This document shows, piece after piece, positions 28,722-37,470 of a stretch of 64,000 nt of DNA. The notes under the pieces are model-generated. The model saw only the letters and a list, made by a program, of their open reading frames with translations, did no database searches and was not told the origin of the DNA. How positions within the stretch are numbered: position 1 is the stretch's first letter; each line of letters starts with the position of its first letter. The position numbers and the translations under genes are program-made. The DNA is from Aromatoleum evansii (lineage in GTDB: Bacteria > Pseudomonadota > Gammaproteobacteria > Burkholderiales > Rhodocyclaceae), in NCBI RefSeq assembly GCF_012910805.1, contig NZ_WTVK01000029.1, positions 1 through 64,000 of the forward strand, written 5' to 3'.

Positions 28722-29846
28722 ATGGCTCTGTTGATCGGAGTGCCAGCGGAAGCGATTGCCGGCGAGCGACGTTTGTCGGTCGTTCCCGATGTAGTGAAGA
28801 GATACCTTGGCCTTGGTGCCAAGGTCGTGATCCAGGCCGGCGCGGGCATGCCGGCGCACCTGCGCGACGACATGTTCGGAGAGGTCCAGCTCGCCTCGAA
28901 CGGCGTCGAGGTGTGCGCCGCAGCTGATACCGTGCTGTGCGTGCAGCCCCCCTCGGCGGAGCTCATCGCGGCGATGAAGCCGGGAGCGGTGCTGCTGGGG
29001 ATGCTGCAGCCTTGGTCTAGTGCGGAGCGCGCCCGACAGCTGATGGAGAAGCAGATCACCAGCTTCGCGCTGGAGTTGCTGCCGCGCATCACGCGCTCGC
29101 AGAGCATGGACGTGCTCTCCAGCCAGGGCGCAGTCGCCGGCTACGAGTGCGCGCTGATCGCGGCCGACCACAGCCCCAAGTTCTTCCCCATGCTCACCTA
29201 TGCGGCCGGTACCATTCGTCCGGCCAAGGTGCTGGTGATCGGCGCAGGTGTTGCGGGCCTGCAGGCGATCGCCACCGCGCGCCGTATTGGCGCGATGGTC
29301 GAGGCCTATGACGTGCGTCCCGAGACGCGCGAACAGATCGAGTCGCTGGGCGCGAAGTTCGTCGACACGGGCGTCTCCGCGGCCGGCACCGGCGGCTATG
29401 CGCGCGAGCTCACCGACGAGGAGAAGGCGAAGCAGGCCGAGCGCCTCGCGAAAGCGGTGGCCGGATGCGACGCGCTGATCACCACCGCGGCGATTCCCGG
29501 CAAGAAGGCGCCGAGGATCATCAGCGCAGACATGGTTGCGCGCATGAAGCCGGGCGCGGTCGTCGTCGACATGGCGGCCGACTCCGGCGGCAACGTTGAA
29601 GGCACCGTCGCCGGCGAAAAGACCTGGGTGGGCGACGTGCTCGTGATCGGTCCCACCAACATCGCCAGCCGCATGCCCGTGCATGCGTCCGAGATGTACG
29701 CCAAGAACCTCTACAACTTCATTTCCCCCTTCATCAAGGACGGCGAGCTCGTGCTCGACTGGGAGGACGAAGTGGTGGCCGGCTGCTGCCTCACCCACGC
29801 GGGCGAGCTGCGACACGCGGGTGTGAAGCAGGTTCTGGGACTGTAA
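28722..29846 (+). CDS. pntAA: NAD(P) transhydrogenase, alpha-1 subunit (NAD-binding)
   Basis: The 374-residue protein corresponds to domain I of proton-translocating transhydrogenase. It has the alanine-dehydrogenase-like layout with RITRSQSMDVLSSQ, the NAD Rossmann motif VIGAGVAGLQAIATA and VDMAADSGGN. It binds NAD(H) on the cytoplasmic side. The start ATG at 28722 has a strong GGGAGGA site eight bases before; in-frame codons upstream do not resemble the family. It is first of pntAA-pntAB-pntB. Confidence 0.93.
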   Translation: MALLIGVPAEAIAGERRLSVVPDVVKRYLGLGAKVVIQAGAGMPAHLRDDMFGEVQLASNGVEVCAAADTVLCVQPPSAELIAAMKPGAVLLGMLQPWSSAERARQLMEKQITSFALELLPRITRSQSMDVLSSQGAVAGYECALIAADHSPKFFPMLTYAAGTIRPAKVLVIGAGVAGLQAIATARRIGAMVEAYDVRPETREQIESLGAKFVDTGVSAAGTGGYARELTDEEKAKQAERLAKAVAGCDALITTAAIPGKKAPRIISADMVARMKPGAVVVDMAADSGGNVEGTVAGEKTWVGDVLVIGPTNIASRMPVHASEMYAKNLYNFISPFIKDGELVLDWEDEVVAGCCLTHAGELRHAGVKQVLGL

Positions 29847-29859
29847 GGGGGACGCAAAC

Positions 29860-30156
29860 GTGGAAGGTATTACTGCGCTGTACATCTTCATGCTGGCCGC
29901 ATTCACGGGATACGAAGTGATCTCGCGCGTGCCGGTGATCCTGCATACCCCGCTGATGTCGGGTTCCAACTTCGTGCATGGTGTCGTGCTTGTCGGTGCG
30001 ATGGTCGTGCTCGGCCACGCCGACCCGGAGGATCCGACGCAGCTCGTCATAGGCTTCGTCGCGGTGTTCCTGGGCGCTGCCAACGCTGCCGGCGGCTACG
30101 TCGTCACCGAGCGCATGCTCGCGATGTTCAAGTCCAAGACTGGAGGTGCGCAATGA
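29860..30156 (+). CDS. pntAB: NAD(P) transhydrogenase, alpha-2 membrane subunit
   Basis: The 98-residue protein has about three membrane segments (LYIFMLAAFTGYEVISRVP; GVVLVGAMVVLGHA; LVIGFVAVFLGAANAAGGYVVTERML). It equals the membrane part of the alpha chain, separate here as in Rhodospirillum-type enzymes. It starts with GTG 14 bases after pntAA and overlaps pntB by ATGA. Confidence 0.92.
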   Translation: MEGITALYIFMLAAFTGYEVISRVPVILHTPLMSGSNFVHGVVLVGAMVVLGHADPEDPTQLVIGFVAVFLGAANAAGGYVVTERMLAMFKSKTGGAQ

Positions 30157-31526
30157 GCGGCGTGATCCAGCTGGCCTATTTCGCGGTCGCCGTGGTGTTC
30201 ATCCTCGGCCTGAAGGCGATGAGCTCGCCCGTCACCGCGCGCAAGGGCATCGTATGGGCCGGCTACGCGATGATCGCGGCCACCCTCGTCACCTTCTACA
30301 CCCCGGGCATGCAGAACTACGGCCTGATGATCACCGCCATCGTCACCGGCGGCGCGGTCGCGTGGTGGAGCGGCAAGGTCGTCAAGATGACCGACATGCC
30401 GCAGATGGTCGCGATCTACAACGGGATGGGTGGCGGCGCGGCGGCGGCAATCGCGGCGCTCGAGTTCGCCCGCGGCGGCACGCACGGCGTCACCGCGACG
30501 ACGCTCGCGGTCCTGGGGGCGCTGATCGGCTCGGTCGCGTTCTCGGGCTCGTGCGTCGCCTTCGCCAAGCTGCAGGGCATCATGACCAAGACCTGGCGTC
30601 TGCCGCAGCAGAACCTCGTGAACATCGTGCTCGCGGGGCTCGCCGTGGTGCTCGGCCTGGCGATCATCGTCACCGAGACTCCGCCCGCCGTCATCGTTAT
30701 CGCGTTCTTCGTCGTCGCGCTCGTGCTCGGCGCGATCCTGACGATGCCTATCGGCGGCGCCGACATGCCGGTCGTGATCTCGCTGCTCAACGCCTTCACG
30801 GGCCTCGCGGTCGGCTTCGAAGGCTACGTGCTCGGCAACCCGGCGCTGATCGTCGCGGGCATCGTCGTCGGCGCGTCCGGTACGCTGCTCACCCAGCTCA
30901 TGGCCAAGGCGATGAACCGTCCGATCAGGAACGTCATCTTCACGCCGCTCTCGGGTGCAGCGGCAGGCGGTGGCGAGGCGATCGAAGGCACGATGAAAGA
31001 ACTGTCCGCCCTCGATGCGGCCTCCGTCATGCGCTACGCGTCCAAGGTCATCATCGTCCCCGGTTACGGCATGGCGGTGGCCGGCGCGCAGCACAAGGTG
31101 TGGGAGATGGCGCAGTTGCTGGAGGAAGGCGGCGTCGACGTCGCGTTCGCGATCCATCCGGTCGCGGGTCGCATGCCCGGCCACATGAACGTGCTGCTGG
31201 CCGAGGCCGGCGTGCCCTACGACAAGATCTTCGACCTGGAGGAGATCAACGCCGACTTCCCGCAGGCGGACGTGGCGCTGGTGATCGGCGCGAACGACGT
31301 CGTGAACCCGGTCGCGCGCACCGACAAGTCGAGCCCGATCTACGGCATGCCCATCCTCAACGTCGACATGGCGCACAACGTCATCGTCGTCAAACGAGGC
31401 CAGGGCGCGGGCTACTCGGGCATCGAGAACGCGCTGTTCTACAAGGACAACTGCCGCATGCTGTACGGCAGTGCGCAGCAGATCATCGGCGAGGTCATCA
31501 CCCATGTGAAGGCGCTGGAGGTCTGA
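30153..31526 (+). CDS. pntB: NAD(P) transhydrogenase, beta subunit
   Basis: The 457-residue protein has an N-terminal membrane part with about eight to nine segments and a C-terminal NADP-binding domain (IVPGYGMAVAGAQHKVW, HPVAGRMPGHMNVLLAEA, VIGANDVVNP, NALFYKDN). With the alpha subunits it uses the proton gradient to reduce NADP with NADH. It ends before a strong terminator. Confidence 0.95.
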   Translation: MSGVIQLAYFAVAVVFILGLKAMSSPVTARKGIVWAGYAMIAATLVTFYTPGMQNYGLMITAIVTGGAVAWWSGKVVKMTDMPQMVAIYNGMGGGAAAAIAALEFARGGTHGVTATTLAVLGALIGSVAFSGSCVAFAKLQGIMTKTWRLPQQNLVNIVLAGLAVVLGLAIIVTETPPAVIVIAFFVVALVLGAILTMPIGGADMPVVISLLNAFTGLAVGFEGYVLGNPALIVAGIVVGASGTLLTQLMAKAMNRPIRNVIFTPLSGAAAGGGEAIEGTMKELSALDAASVMRYASKVIIVPGYGMAVAGAQHKVWEMAQLLEEGGVDVAFAIHPVAGRMPGHMNVLLAEAGVPYDKIFDLEEINADFPQADVALVIGANDVVNPVARTDKSSPIYGMPILNVDMAHNVIVVKRGQGAGYSGIENALFYKDNCRMLYGSAQQIIGEVITHVKALEV

Positions 31527-31536
31527 GCATCCTCTG

Positions 31537-31580
31537 GAAGCGGCCTGCGGCTCCCGAAAGGGCGCAGGCCGCTTCATTTC
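31537..31580 (+). terminator. Terminator of the pnt operon
   Basis: A perfect 13-pair stem (GAAGCGGCCTGCG at 31537-31549 with 31563-31575), a 13-base loop and the weak T run ATTTCC lie 10 bases after the pntB stop. Confidence 0.7.
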
Positions 31581-31632
31581 CCGGTGTGGCGTGCCGTAAT
31601 ATCGGGAACCGGTGATTGGCGAGGACTGGCCG

Positions 31633-31965
31633 ATGCTGCGGCGTGCCCTGCTTGCGAGTTTTGCCCTGCTGTTTTCCGCGGTCCTGCCCGCGCAGACCTC
31701 GACCGTCCAGGCGGACGTGTCGCTAGCGCCTGTTGCCGCAACCGATACAGCGAAACCGGATCGCTCCTTCCGCGACACCACCGGCTACCGCTATCCCGCG
31801 CTGGCGCGCACCCGGAGCGACCTTCAGAACCTCGCTTACGCGCTGCAACTGCGCGACTATTGCGCCGACGAGCGCGTGCCGGACGATTTCGTGAAGGCGC
31901 AGCTCGAGAGCTTCAGCCGCATCACTGGCCGCGCGGAAACCTGCCGCACGCTGCTCGCTTACTGA
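31633..31965 (+). CDS. Small exported protein of unknown function
   Basis: The 110-residue protein has a typical signal peptide (MLRRALLASFALLFSAVLPAQ, cleavage likely after PAQ). The mature part contains YRYPALARTRSDLQNLAYALQLRDYC and two later Cys-bearing stretches, including ETCRTLL. The Cys residues could form disulfides in the periplasm. A GTG seven codons upstream is an alternative start. It converges on the EAL gene with ten bases between. No domain was recognised. Confidence 0.6.
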   Translation: MLRRALLASFALLFSAVLPAQTSTVQADVSLAPVAATDTAKPDRSFRDTTGYRYPALARTRSDLQNLAYALQLRDYCADERVPDDFVKAQLESFSRITGRAETCRTLLAY

Positions 31966-31975
31966 CTGCCCCGCC

Positions 31976-33835
31976 TCAGGCGAGGAAAGCGCCGAAGGCG
32001 CCGGTGGTCATCGGCTGCCCGAAGAGCGGTCCTTGCTGCAGTCGGCAGCCGAGCGCAGACAGGAATGCTTCCTGTGCTTCGGTCTCGACGCCGCGCGCGA
32101 GCACCTCCAGACCGAGGATCCCGGCCATGCCGGCGATCGCCTCGACGATGGCCTCGCTGTCTTCGCGGATGCCCACCTCGCGCACCAGAAGGTGGTCGAG
32201 CTTCAGCGCGTTCAACGGGTAGCGCTTGAGGCGGGGAATCGACGACAGGCCACGGCCGTAATCGTCGATCGCCAGCCGTACCCCGCTTTCCGCGATGGAC
32301 TGCAGCATGTCGATCAGGCGGGTGTGCTCGTCATTGAGCACACGCTCGTCGAGATCCAGTTCCAACCGCTCGGCATCCAGGCCAGACGCGCTCAGCGCGT
32401 GGTGCACGCGTTCCCCAAGGTTGCCTTGCAGCAGCTGCTCGAGCGCCACGTTCACGACGACGCGCACGTCGCGGCCTTCATGCTGCGGCCATGCCGCCGC
32501 CGCCGTGCAGGCTGCGTGCAGCACCCAGTCGCCCATGCGCACGAGCTGTCCAGCATCGCGCGCGACTCCGGCGAAGCGCTGGAAGGGAATCGTCCCGAGT
32601 TCCGGATGATGCCAACGCAGCAAGGCTTCGCCGGCATGTACGGTGCCGTCGCGGACATCGACCAGCGGCTGGAAATGGACGTCCAACTGCCTCAGGTCGA
32701 CCGCTTGGCGCAAGCGCGTCTCGAACGCCAGGAGGGGCGCCTCGGGCAGGTCGTGCATCACCACCGTGAGGCCCGGGTGGGCGGCCGCGTCGAGCGCATA
32801 CGTGACGATGTCGACATCGAAGGTGGTCCCGTCGCAACGCCGGTGCTGCCAGATTCCCGGTTCGCCGGCGTGCCGGCCGTCGCCCGGCGTCGTGCGCAGC
32901 GCGCCGATCTCCATCGTGCATAGGGTTTCGCGCGAGTAGCCATATACGCGGGCCGCCGCAGCGTTGGCGGCGAGGATGCGCAGCTGCGGCCCCTCGCAGA
33001 GCAAGGTCGGCAGGGGGCTATCGACGAACATGCGTTCCAGTACGCTGTCGCCTGGCGCGGCCGGTGCATCTTCCGGTGCCGCGCCGTGTCGTGCGGGCGG
33101 CAGGAGCAGGAGACGCCAGTCCGGTTTCGGTCCGGCGAGTACGCGCGCGGTGATCTCGCCTGTGCGGCCCGGCACTTTGAGGCGTGCGATCTGTGCCGCA
33201 TCCGCGGCTGGCCAGTCGATGCCGAGGCAGTCCGCAACGGCCTGCCCGATCAGGTTTCCGCGGGTGAGTCCCAATGCGCCTAGGGCTGCCGCGTTCGCAG
33301 CTGCGATGCGGTCGCGCTCGTCGATGACGATAACCGGCTGCTCCAGTGCCGCCGCGAGGCGCGGCCACAGCGCATCCACTGCCGGTGCCTCGTCGAATGT
33401 GGTGCTTGCGTACGCCTCGGCGATGACGTCGGGGCTCAGGATCAACGCGTGGATGCCGGGCCGGATGCGTGCCGCGGCGACGAAGCGCAGGTCGCGATGC
33501 CGCTCGCCCGGCAAGGACACGCGCAGGCTGCCGCGCATCTCGCCCTGGATGAAGAGGCGGGCGCGTGCATCGAGGAAATCGCGTTCGGAAGGGAAAAGGT
33601 TGGCGAGAGGCTTCCCTGCAAGTTGCCGATAGTCGCGTTCGAGCAGGCGGCAGGCGGCACTGTTGGCCTCCAGTACCACCTCGTCGCCCGTGATGATCAG
33701 GCCCTCGTCGATCAGTTCGAAGAGGGCAAGGTAGAGCCCCGTCTCCGCGCCTTCGGAGAGGTCCGGGATGAAGGGCTCTTCTTCGGGGTTTTCGTTACCC
33801 TGCGGGCGACGGGCAGCGTTCATGGGGGCGGTCAT
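31976..33835 (-). CDS. PAS-EAL domain protein, possible c-di-GMP phosphodiesterase or sensor
   Basis: The 619-residue protein has three PAS-like regions (about 40-115, 155-240 and 265-360) and a C-terminal EAL domain from about residue 370. The EAL motif itself is present (GEALLRWHH, about 402), as are VVNVALEQL, the double Asp of IDDYGRGLSS and the Lys of LNALKLD. Two catalytic-site motifs differ from active enzymes: the usual AEGVET reads ARGVET, and the usual ITE reads LDE. It may be weakly active or may only bind c-di-GMP. It has no GGDEF domain and no membrane segment, so it is a cytoplasmic sensor. Confidence 0.8.
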   Translation of the reverse strand: MTAPMNAARRPQGNENPEEEPFIPDLSEGAETGLYLALFELIDEGLIITGDEVVLEANSAACRLLERDYRQLAGKPLANLFPSERDFLDARARLFIQGEMRGSLRVSLPGERHRDLRFVAAARIRPGIHALILSPDVIAEAYASTTFDEAPAVDALWPRLAAALEQPVIVIDERDRIAAANAAALGALGLTRGNLIGQAVADCLGIDWPAADAAQIARLKVPGRTGEITARVLAGPKPDWRLLLLPPARHGAAPEDAPAAPGDSVLERMFVDSPLPTLLCEGPQLRILAANAAAARVYGYSRETLCTMEIGALRTTPGDGRHAGEPGIWQHRRCDGTTFDVDIVTYALDAAAHPGLTVVMHDLPEAPLLAFETRLRQAVDLRQLDVHFQPLVDVRDGTVHAGEALLRWHHPELGTIPFQRFAGVARDAGQLVRMGDWVLHAACTAAAAWPQHEGRDVRVVVNVALEQLLQGNLGERVHHALSASGLDAERLELDLDERVLNDEHTRLIDMLQSIAESGVRLAIDDYGRGLSSIPRLKRYPLNALKLDHLLVREVGIREDSEAIVEAIAGMAGILGLEVLARGVETEAQEAFLSALGCRLQQGPLFGQPMTTGAFGAFLA

Positions 33836-33991
33836 TCCACGTATTCGGGCGGCGTTTCGGCGTAGACCCAGAATACTCGAACGTATCGCAACGATTGCCC
33901 CGAATAGGCGGCAAGGGAACCCCCAATTCCGCCCGATTGCCGTACGATGCGCATCGGCGCGGCCCCGGGCGGCAGCCGCCCGCGCAAGGGC

Positions 33992-35452
33992 TTACTTGCG
34001 CCCCAGGCCGCCCAGCAGGACCGCGATCGGGCGCGCATGGCGGCGAGGCGGTGCGCCGCGCTTCTCGGCCGCGGTTTCCGTCGACTGCAGGCTTGCACTG
34101 GTCGCTGCGACGGGCGTGGTCGGTTCGTAGGGCTTGCTGAAATCGAAACCGTCGGCAGCGATCATGGATTTGCCGCGGCGGCGCGTGTCGACGTTGCGGG
34201 AGGGGGGCGTGCTGCGGACGCTCGGTGCCGGCTCGCGTGGCGCATCTGACGTCTTCCCGGACGGGCTGCGGCGGCCCCTGCCGCGCGTCCCTGCGTCGTG
34301 GAAGTCCGGCTCGGGATCGAAACCCGGCACCGCTTCCTGCGGAATCTGCAGCTTGATCAGTTTCTCGATCTCGGCGAGAAGGTGCTTCTCCTCGGCGCTC
34401 ACGAGGGACACTGCGCGCCCCTGGCGACCGGCGCGACCGGTGCGGCCGATGCGGTGCACGTAATCTTCCGCCGTGTGCGGCAGTTCGAAGTTGATCACCG
34501 AAGGCAGGTCGTCGATATCCAGTCCGCGCGCGGCAACGTCGGTCGCCACCAGCACGCGCAGCTTGCCCGACTTGAACGCCTCCAGTGTCTCGGTGCGCTG
34601 TGCCTGGCCCTTGTCGCCGTGGATCGCGTCGGCAGCGATGTCGTGGCGCTCGAGGAAGTGCGCAAGCCGCCCGCATTCAATCTTCGTTGCGACGAACACC
34701 AGCGCCTGGGTGTCCGGTTCGTGGCGCAGGATGTGCGCAAGCAGGTTGCGCTTGAGGCCGGCCGACACGGGGTGCACGCGGTGCGTGATCGTCTCCGACA
34801 CCATGTTGCGGCGTGCGACCTCGATCAGCTGCGGCTCCTTGAGCATCTGGTCGGCGAGTTTCTTGATCTCGTCCGAGAAGGTCGCCGAGAACAGCAGGCT
34901 CTGGCGCGAGGCGGGCAGCAGGTCGAGGATGCGGCGGATGTCCGGGATGAAGCCCATGTCCAGCATGCGGTCCGCTTCATCGAGCACCAGCATTTCGACT
35001 TGGTTCAGCACGATCGTCCTCTGCTGCACGTGGTCGAGCAGGCGTCCAGGCGTGGCGACGACGATCTCGACGCCGTTGCGCAGTTCCTGGATCTGCGGCT
35101 TCATGTCGACGCCGCCATAGATGCAGGTGCTGCGCAGCGGGACGTACTTGCTGTAGGTCTTCACCGACTCGAACACCTGCATCGCCAGTTCGCGCGTCGG
35201 CGCGAGGATCAGCGCACGCACCGGGTGGCGCGCGGGGCTGGTCGAAGTGCTGGCGTGGCGGGAAAGACGCTGCAACAGCGGCAGCGTGAAGCCGGCGGTC
35301 TTGCCGGTACCCGTCTGCGCACCGCCCATCACGTCGCGGCCGGACAACACGACAGGGATGGCCTGCTGCTGGATCGGGGTAGGGGTGGTGTAGCCGGTGT
35401 CGGCCACAGCGCGTAACAACTCGGGATTCAACCCGAGGTCGGCGAAGCTCAT
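33992..35452 (-). CDS. rhlE: DEAD-box RNA helicase, RhlE type
   Basis: The 486-residue protein begins with the Q-motif region ([21 protein letters not shown]). It has motif I AQTGTGKT, motif [13 protein letters not shown], motif III SATF and motif [15 protein letters not shown]. The C-terminal tail is basic and Ser/Pro-rich (about residues 390-486), as in RhlE. It remodels RNA in ribosome assembly and mRNA decay. The 205 bases between its ATG and rlmM hold no gene. Confidence 0.92.
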   Translation of the reverse strand: MSFADLGLNPELLRAVADTGYTTPTPIQQQAIPVVLSGRDVMGGAQTGTGKTAGFTLPLLQRLSRHASTSTSPARHPVRALILAPTRELAMQVFESVKTYSKYVPLRSTCIYGGVDMKPQIQELRNGVEIVVATPGRLLDHVQQRTIVLNQVEMLVLDEADRMLDMGFIPDIRRILDLLPASRQSLLFSATFSDEIKKLADQMLKEPQLIEVARRNMVSETITHRVHPVSAGLKRNLLAHILRHEPDTQALVFVATKIECGRLAHFLERHDIAADAIHGDKGQAQRTETLEAFKSGKLRVLVATDVAARGLDIDDLPSVINFELPHTAEDYVHRIGRTGRAGRQGRAVSLVSAEEKHLLAEIEKLIKLQIPQEAVPGFDPEPDFHDAGTRGRGRRSPSGKTSDAPREPAPSVRSTPPSRNVDTRRRGKSMIAADGFDFSKPYEPTTPVAATSASLQSTETAAEKRGAPPRRHARPIAVLLGGLGRK

Positions 35453-35657
35453 AGGCGCCTATCTTCCATGGGGGCCTGTCGCGTCGGGCGCGACGCCAGA
35501 AGAGGCGACTGGAGGAACGGAGACCGGAACGCAGGGGTTCCGGAAAGGGCTCGCGCCAACCGGCAGGCCGGGTGCTTTAAAACGAGCATTATACATGCAC
35601 GATCGCGCCCGTTTGTTGCGATGCAGTGAGTGGGCCGCCCCCGACGGCACGCGGCGC

Positions 35658-36767
35658 TCAAGTACCGCCCGGATTCTTCAGCGCCAGGTAGCAGGTGATC
35701 TCTTCGCGGTCGTGGTAGAGGTGCTTCATGCGAAGCTCGAATGGCCCGTGCGGCCCGAGGCGCTTGGCGATGATCGTGCGGCACTGCTCGACCGCCTCGA
35801 GGCGCTTCTTCATCGGCAGCTTCAGGTTGAACATCGCGCGGCGGCATCGGCCCGCGCCGATCCAGTCGGCCATCAGCGCAGCGACGCGCGTCGGCTGTTC
35901 GACCATGTCGCACACCAGCCACTCCACCGGGCGTGGCGGGCGCCATGTGAAACCGTCCGCGCGCACGTGCTCGACCAGTTCCGTGGCCATCACCGACGGT
36001 GCCATCGGGCCGTTGTCGATCGCGGTGACGCGCAGCCCCCGGTGCGCCAGCTGCCAGGTCCACCCGCCAGGTGCGGCGCCGAGGTCCACGGCGCGCAGAC
36101 CCGGACGCAGGCTTGCAGTGCGTTCATCTTCGGTGAGCAGCGTGAAGAAGGCCTCGGCGAGCTTCAGGGTCGAGCGGCTGGCCGCTTCGCGCAGCATGCG
36201 CAGGCGCGGGATACCCATCGGCCACAGCGCTGCGCGCCCGGGCAAGGCGGCGCACAGCCAGGCCGTGTGGGCGTCGGAGAACAGCACGTGCAGCGCGGGA
36301 AGGCCCTTTGCGCGTTCGCGGAAGGTGTTGGCCTTGTCCAGCTCGCGTTGCAGCGGGGCCGTGAAGCGCTTGCAGAAGCCCGACTGCTGTTTCGCCTCGT
36401 CGGTGTCGGGGGTCTCCAGCAACAGGTCGGCGAAGCGCTGGCCGCTGGCACGCGCCGCAGCGACGATCGGCGTCGCGCGGTCGCGCTCGGGCAGGTCGGT
36501 GATGCGCGCGAACCAGGGAAGGAGCTGGCGGGCGAAGATCAGGCTGCGCCAGTCGCAGAGTTCGGCCAGTTCCGCGAAGGGCACCGGTTCGGGCGTTTCG
36601 AACACGACGAAGGCCTTGCCCGGCTGGGCACGCACGAAACCCATCAGCCCGAGTCCGGCGGCGAATTCATCGAGTTCGGCCGCGGTTTCCTTCTCGAAGC
36701 CGGAACGACAGAGTGCAAGAAGGCCGTTGGCGGTAAAGCCGGATCGCGGCGACGGGGACAGGGACAT
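35658..36767 (-). CDS. rlmM: 23S rRNA 2'-O-ribose methyltransferase (C2498)
   Basis: The 369-residue protein has an N-terminal THUMP-like region and a C-terminal FtsJ-type methyltransferase domain. The SAM-binding motif is AVDLGAAPGGWTWQL (about 222), followed by VCDMVEQP, MFNLKLPMKKR and ELRMKHLYHDREE. These supply the Lys-Asp-Lys-Glu tetrad of ribose 2'-O-methyltransferases. The length matches E. coli RlmM (about 366). Confidence 0.9.
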   Translation of the reverse strand: MSLSPSPRSGFTANGLLALCRSGFEKETAAELDEFAAGLGLMGFVRAQPGKAFVVFETPEPVPFAELAELCDWRSLIFARQLLPWFARITDLPERDRATPIVAAARASGQRFADLLLETPDTDEAKQQSGFCKRFTAPLQRELDKANTFRERAKGLPALHVLFSDAHTAWLCAALPGRAALWPMGIPRLRMLREAASRSTLKLAEAFFTLLTEDERTASLRPGLRAVDLGAAPGGWTWQLAHRGLRVTAIDNGPMAPSVMATELVEHVRADGFTWRPPRPVEWLVCDMVEQPTRVAALMADWIGAGRCRRAMFNLKLPMKKRLEAVEQCRTIIAKRLGPHGPFELRMKHLYHDREEITCYLALKNPGGT

Positions 36768-36907
36768 GGGGAGGGACTCGCAGCGGGAAAGCCCGCGCTG
36801 TGTGCGGTTATCGAATGGCTGCGGATGATAAGCCGCGGCGGGGGCGCCGCAAAGCGCCGGGATGCATCCGGCGCTCGTGCGGCATGCAGGGAGTCATCAC
36901 GACGCGG

Positions 36908-37318
36908 TCACGGCACCGCGCGCGGGCGTTTCGCCGTGCGGTCTTCGGCCGGCGCTGCGGCTGTGCCGGCATCGGCCGTGGCGCTGGCAGCGACGGCTGC
37001 CGGCATGGCTGCTGCGGGGGTTGGCGCCTGGGGGTGGGCGACCTGCGACGGGACGGTCGGCAGGTTGTTCTGCGTCATGTAGTCGTTCATCTCGCGCCAG
37101 CCTGCGAAGATGGCTGCCTTCTGCGCCTTGGCGTTGAGTGCATAGCAGTCTTCCAGCGAGCGGCCGGCGTGCCGGCACGCGCCTCCGATCGCCTTCCCCT
37201 CGGCCTCCGCCAGGGCGGCCGTCTTCTGCGGGTCGGGCAGGTCGAGCGCGTTGCTCAGCTGCTCGCAGGCGCTGAGGCTCAGGAGCAGGAGAAGAGGGGT
37301 TACACGTTGCGCGAGCAT
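36908..37318 (-). CDS. Small predicted lipoprotein of unknown function
   Basis: The 136-residue protein has a lipobox (LSLSAC at about residue 18) after a hydrophobic leader, so it is probably anchored to the outer membrane. The mature part has ACRHAGRSLEDCYALNAKAQKAAIFAGWREMNDYM, with two Cys 11 residues apart, and an Ala/Pro-rich tail. It is divergent from the binding-protein gene at 37471. No known family was recognised. Confidence 0.65.
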   Translation of the reverse strand: MLAQRVTPLLLLLSLSACEQLSNALDLPDPQKTAALAEAEGKAIGGACRHAGRSLEDCYALNAKAQKAAIFAGWREMNDYMTQNNLPTVPSQVAHPQAPTPAAAMPAAVAASATADAGTAAAPAEDRTAKRPRAVP

Positions 37319-37426
37319 GGGCTTACCTTGTACCGGTCAAGGGGTTCTCCCCTTATAACGTCCGTGGAGGAAAAATCTTGACGCAATGTTCGAGTCCCGC
37401 CCCGGGCCGACAGGGTGGAAGGGTTT

Positions 37427-37432
37427 TATAAT
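37427..37432 (+). promoter_or_regulatory. Candidate -10 box before the ugpB-like gene
   Basis: A perfect TATAAT stands 39 bases before the ATG. No good -35 hexamer is at the usual distance, so an activator may be needed. Confidence 0.4.
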
Positions 37433-37470
37433 GTGTTCTTTGGAATTCTACGGTCGTTAAGGAAGCAGGG

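Noticed and set aside
30096-31781. Minus-strand open frame of 561 codons opposite pntB
   Set aside because: His/Arg/Asp-rich low-complexity translation, antisense to a conserved gene; a GC-bias artefact.
35397-37082. Plus-strand open frame of 561 codons
   Set aside because: It runs antisense to rlmM and the lipoprotein gene, has no recognisable motif and a composition typical of GC-rich shadow frames.
37339-37354. AAGGGG-TTCT-CCCCTT hairpin upstream of the small lipoprotein gene as a riboswitch or terminator
   Set aside because: Only six pairs and no T run or conserved aptamer features; too small to support.
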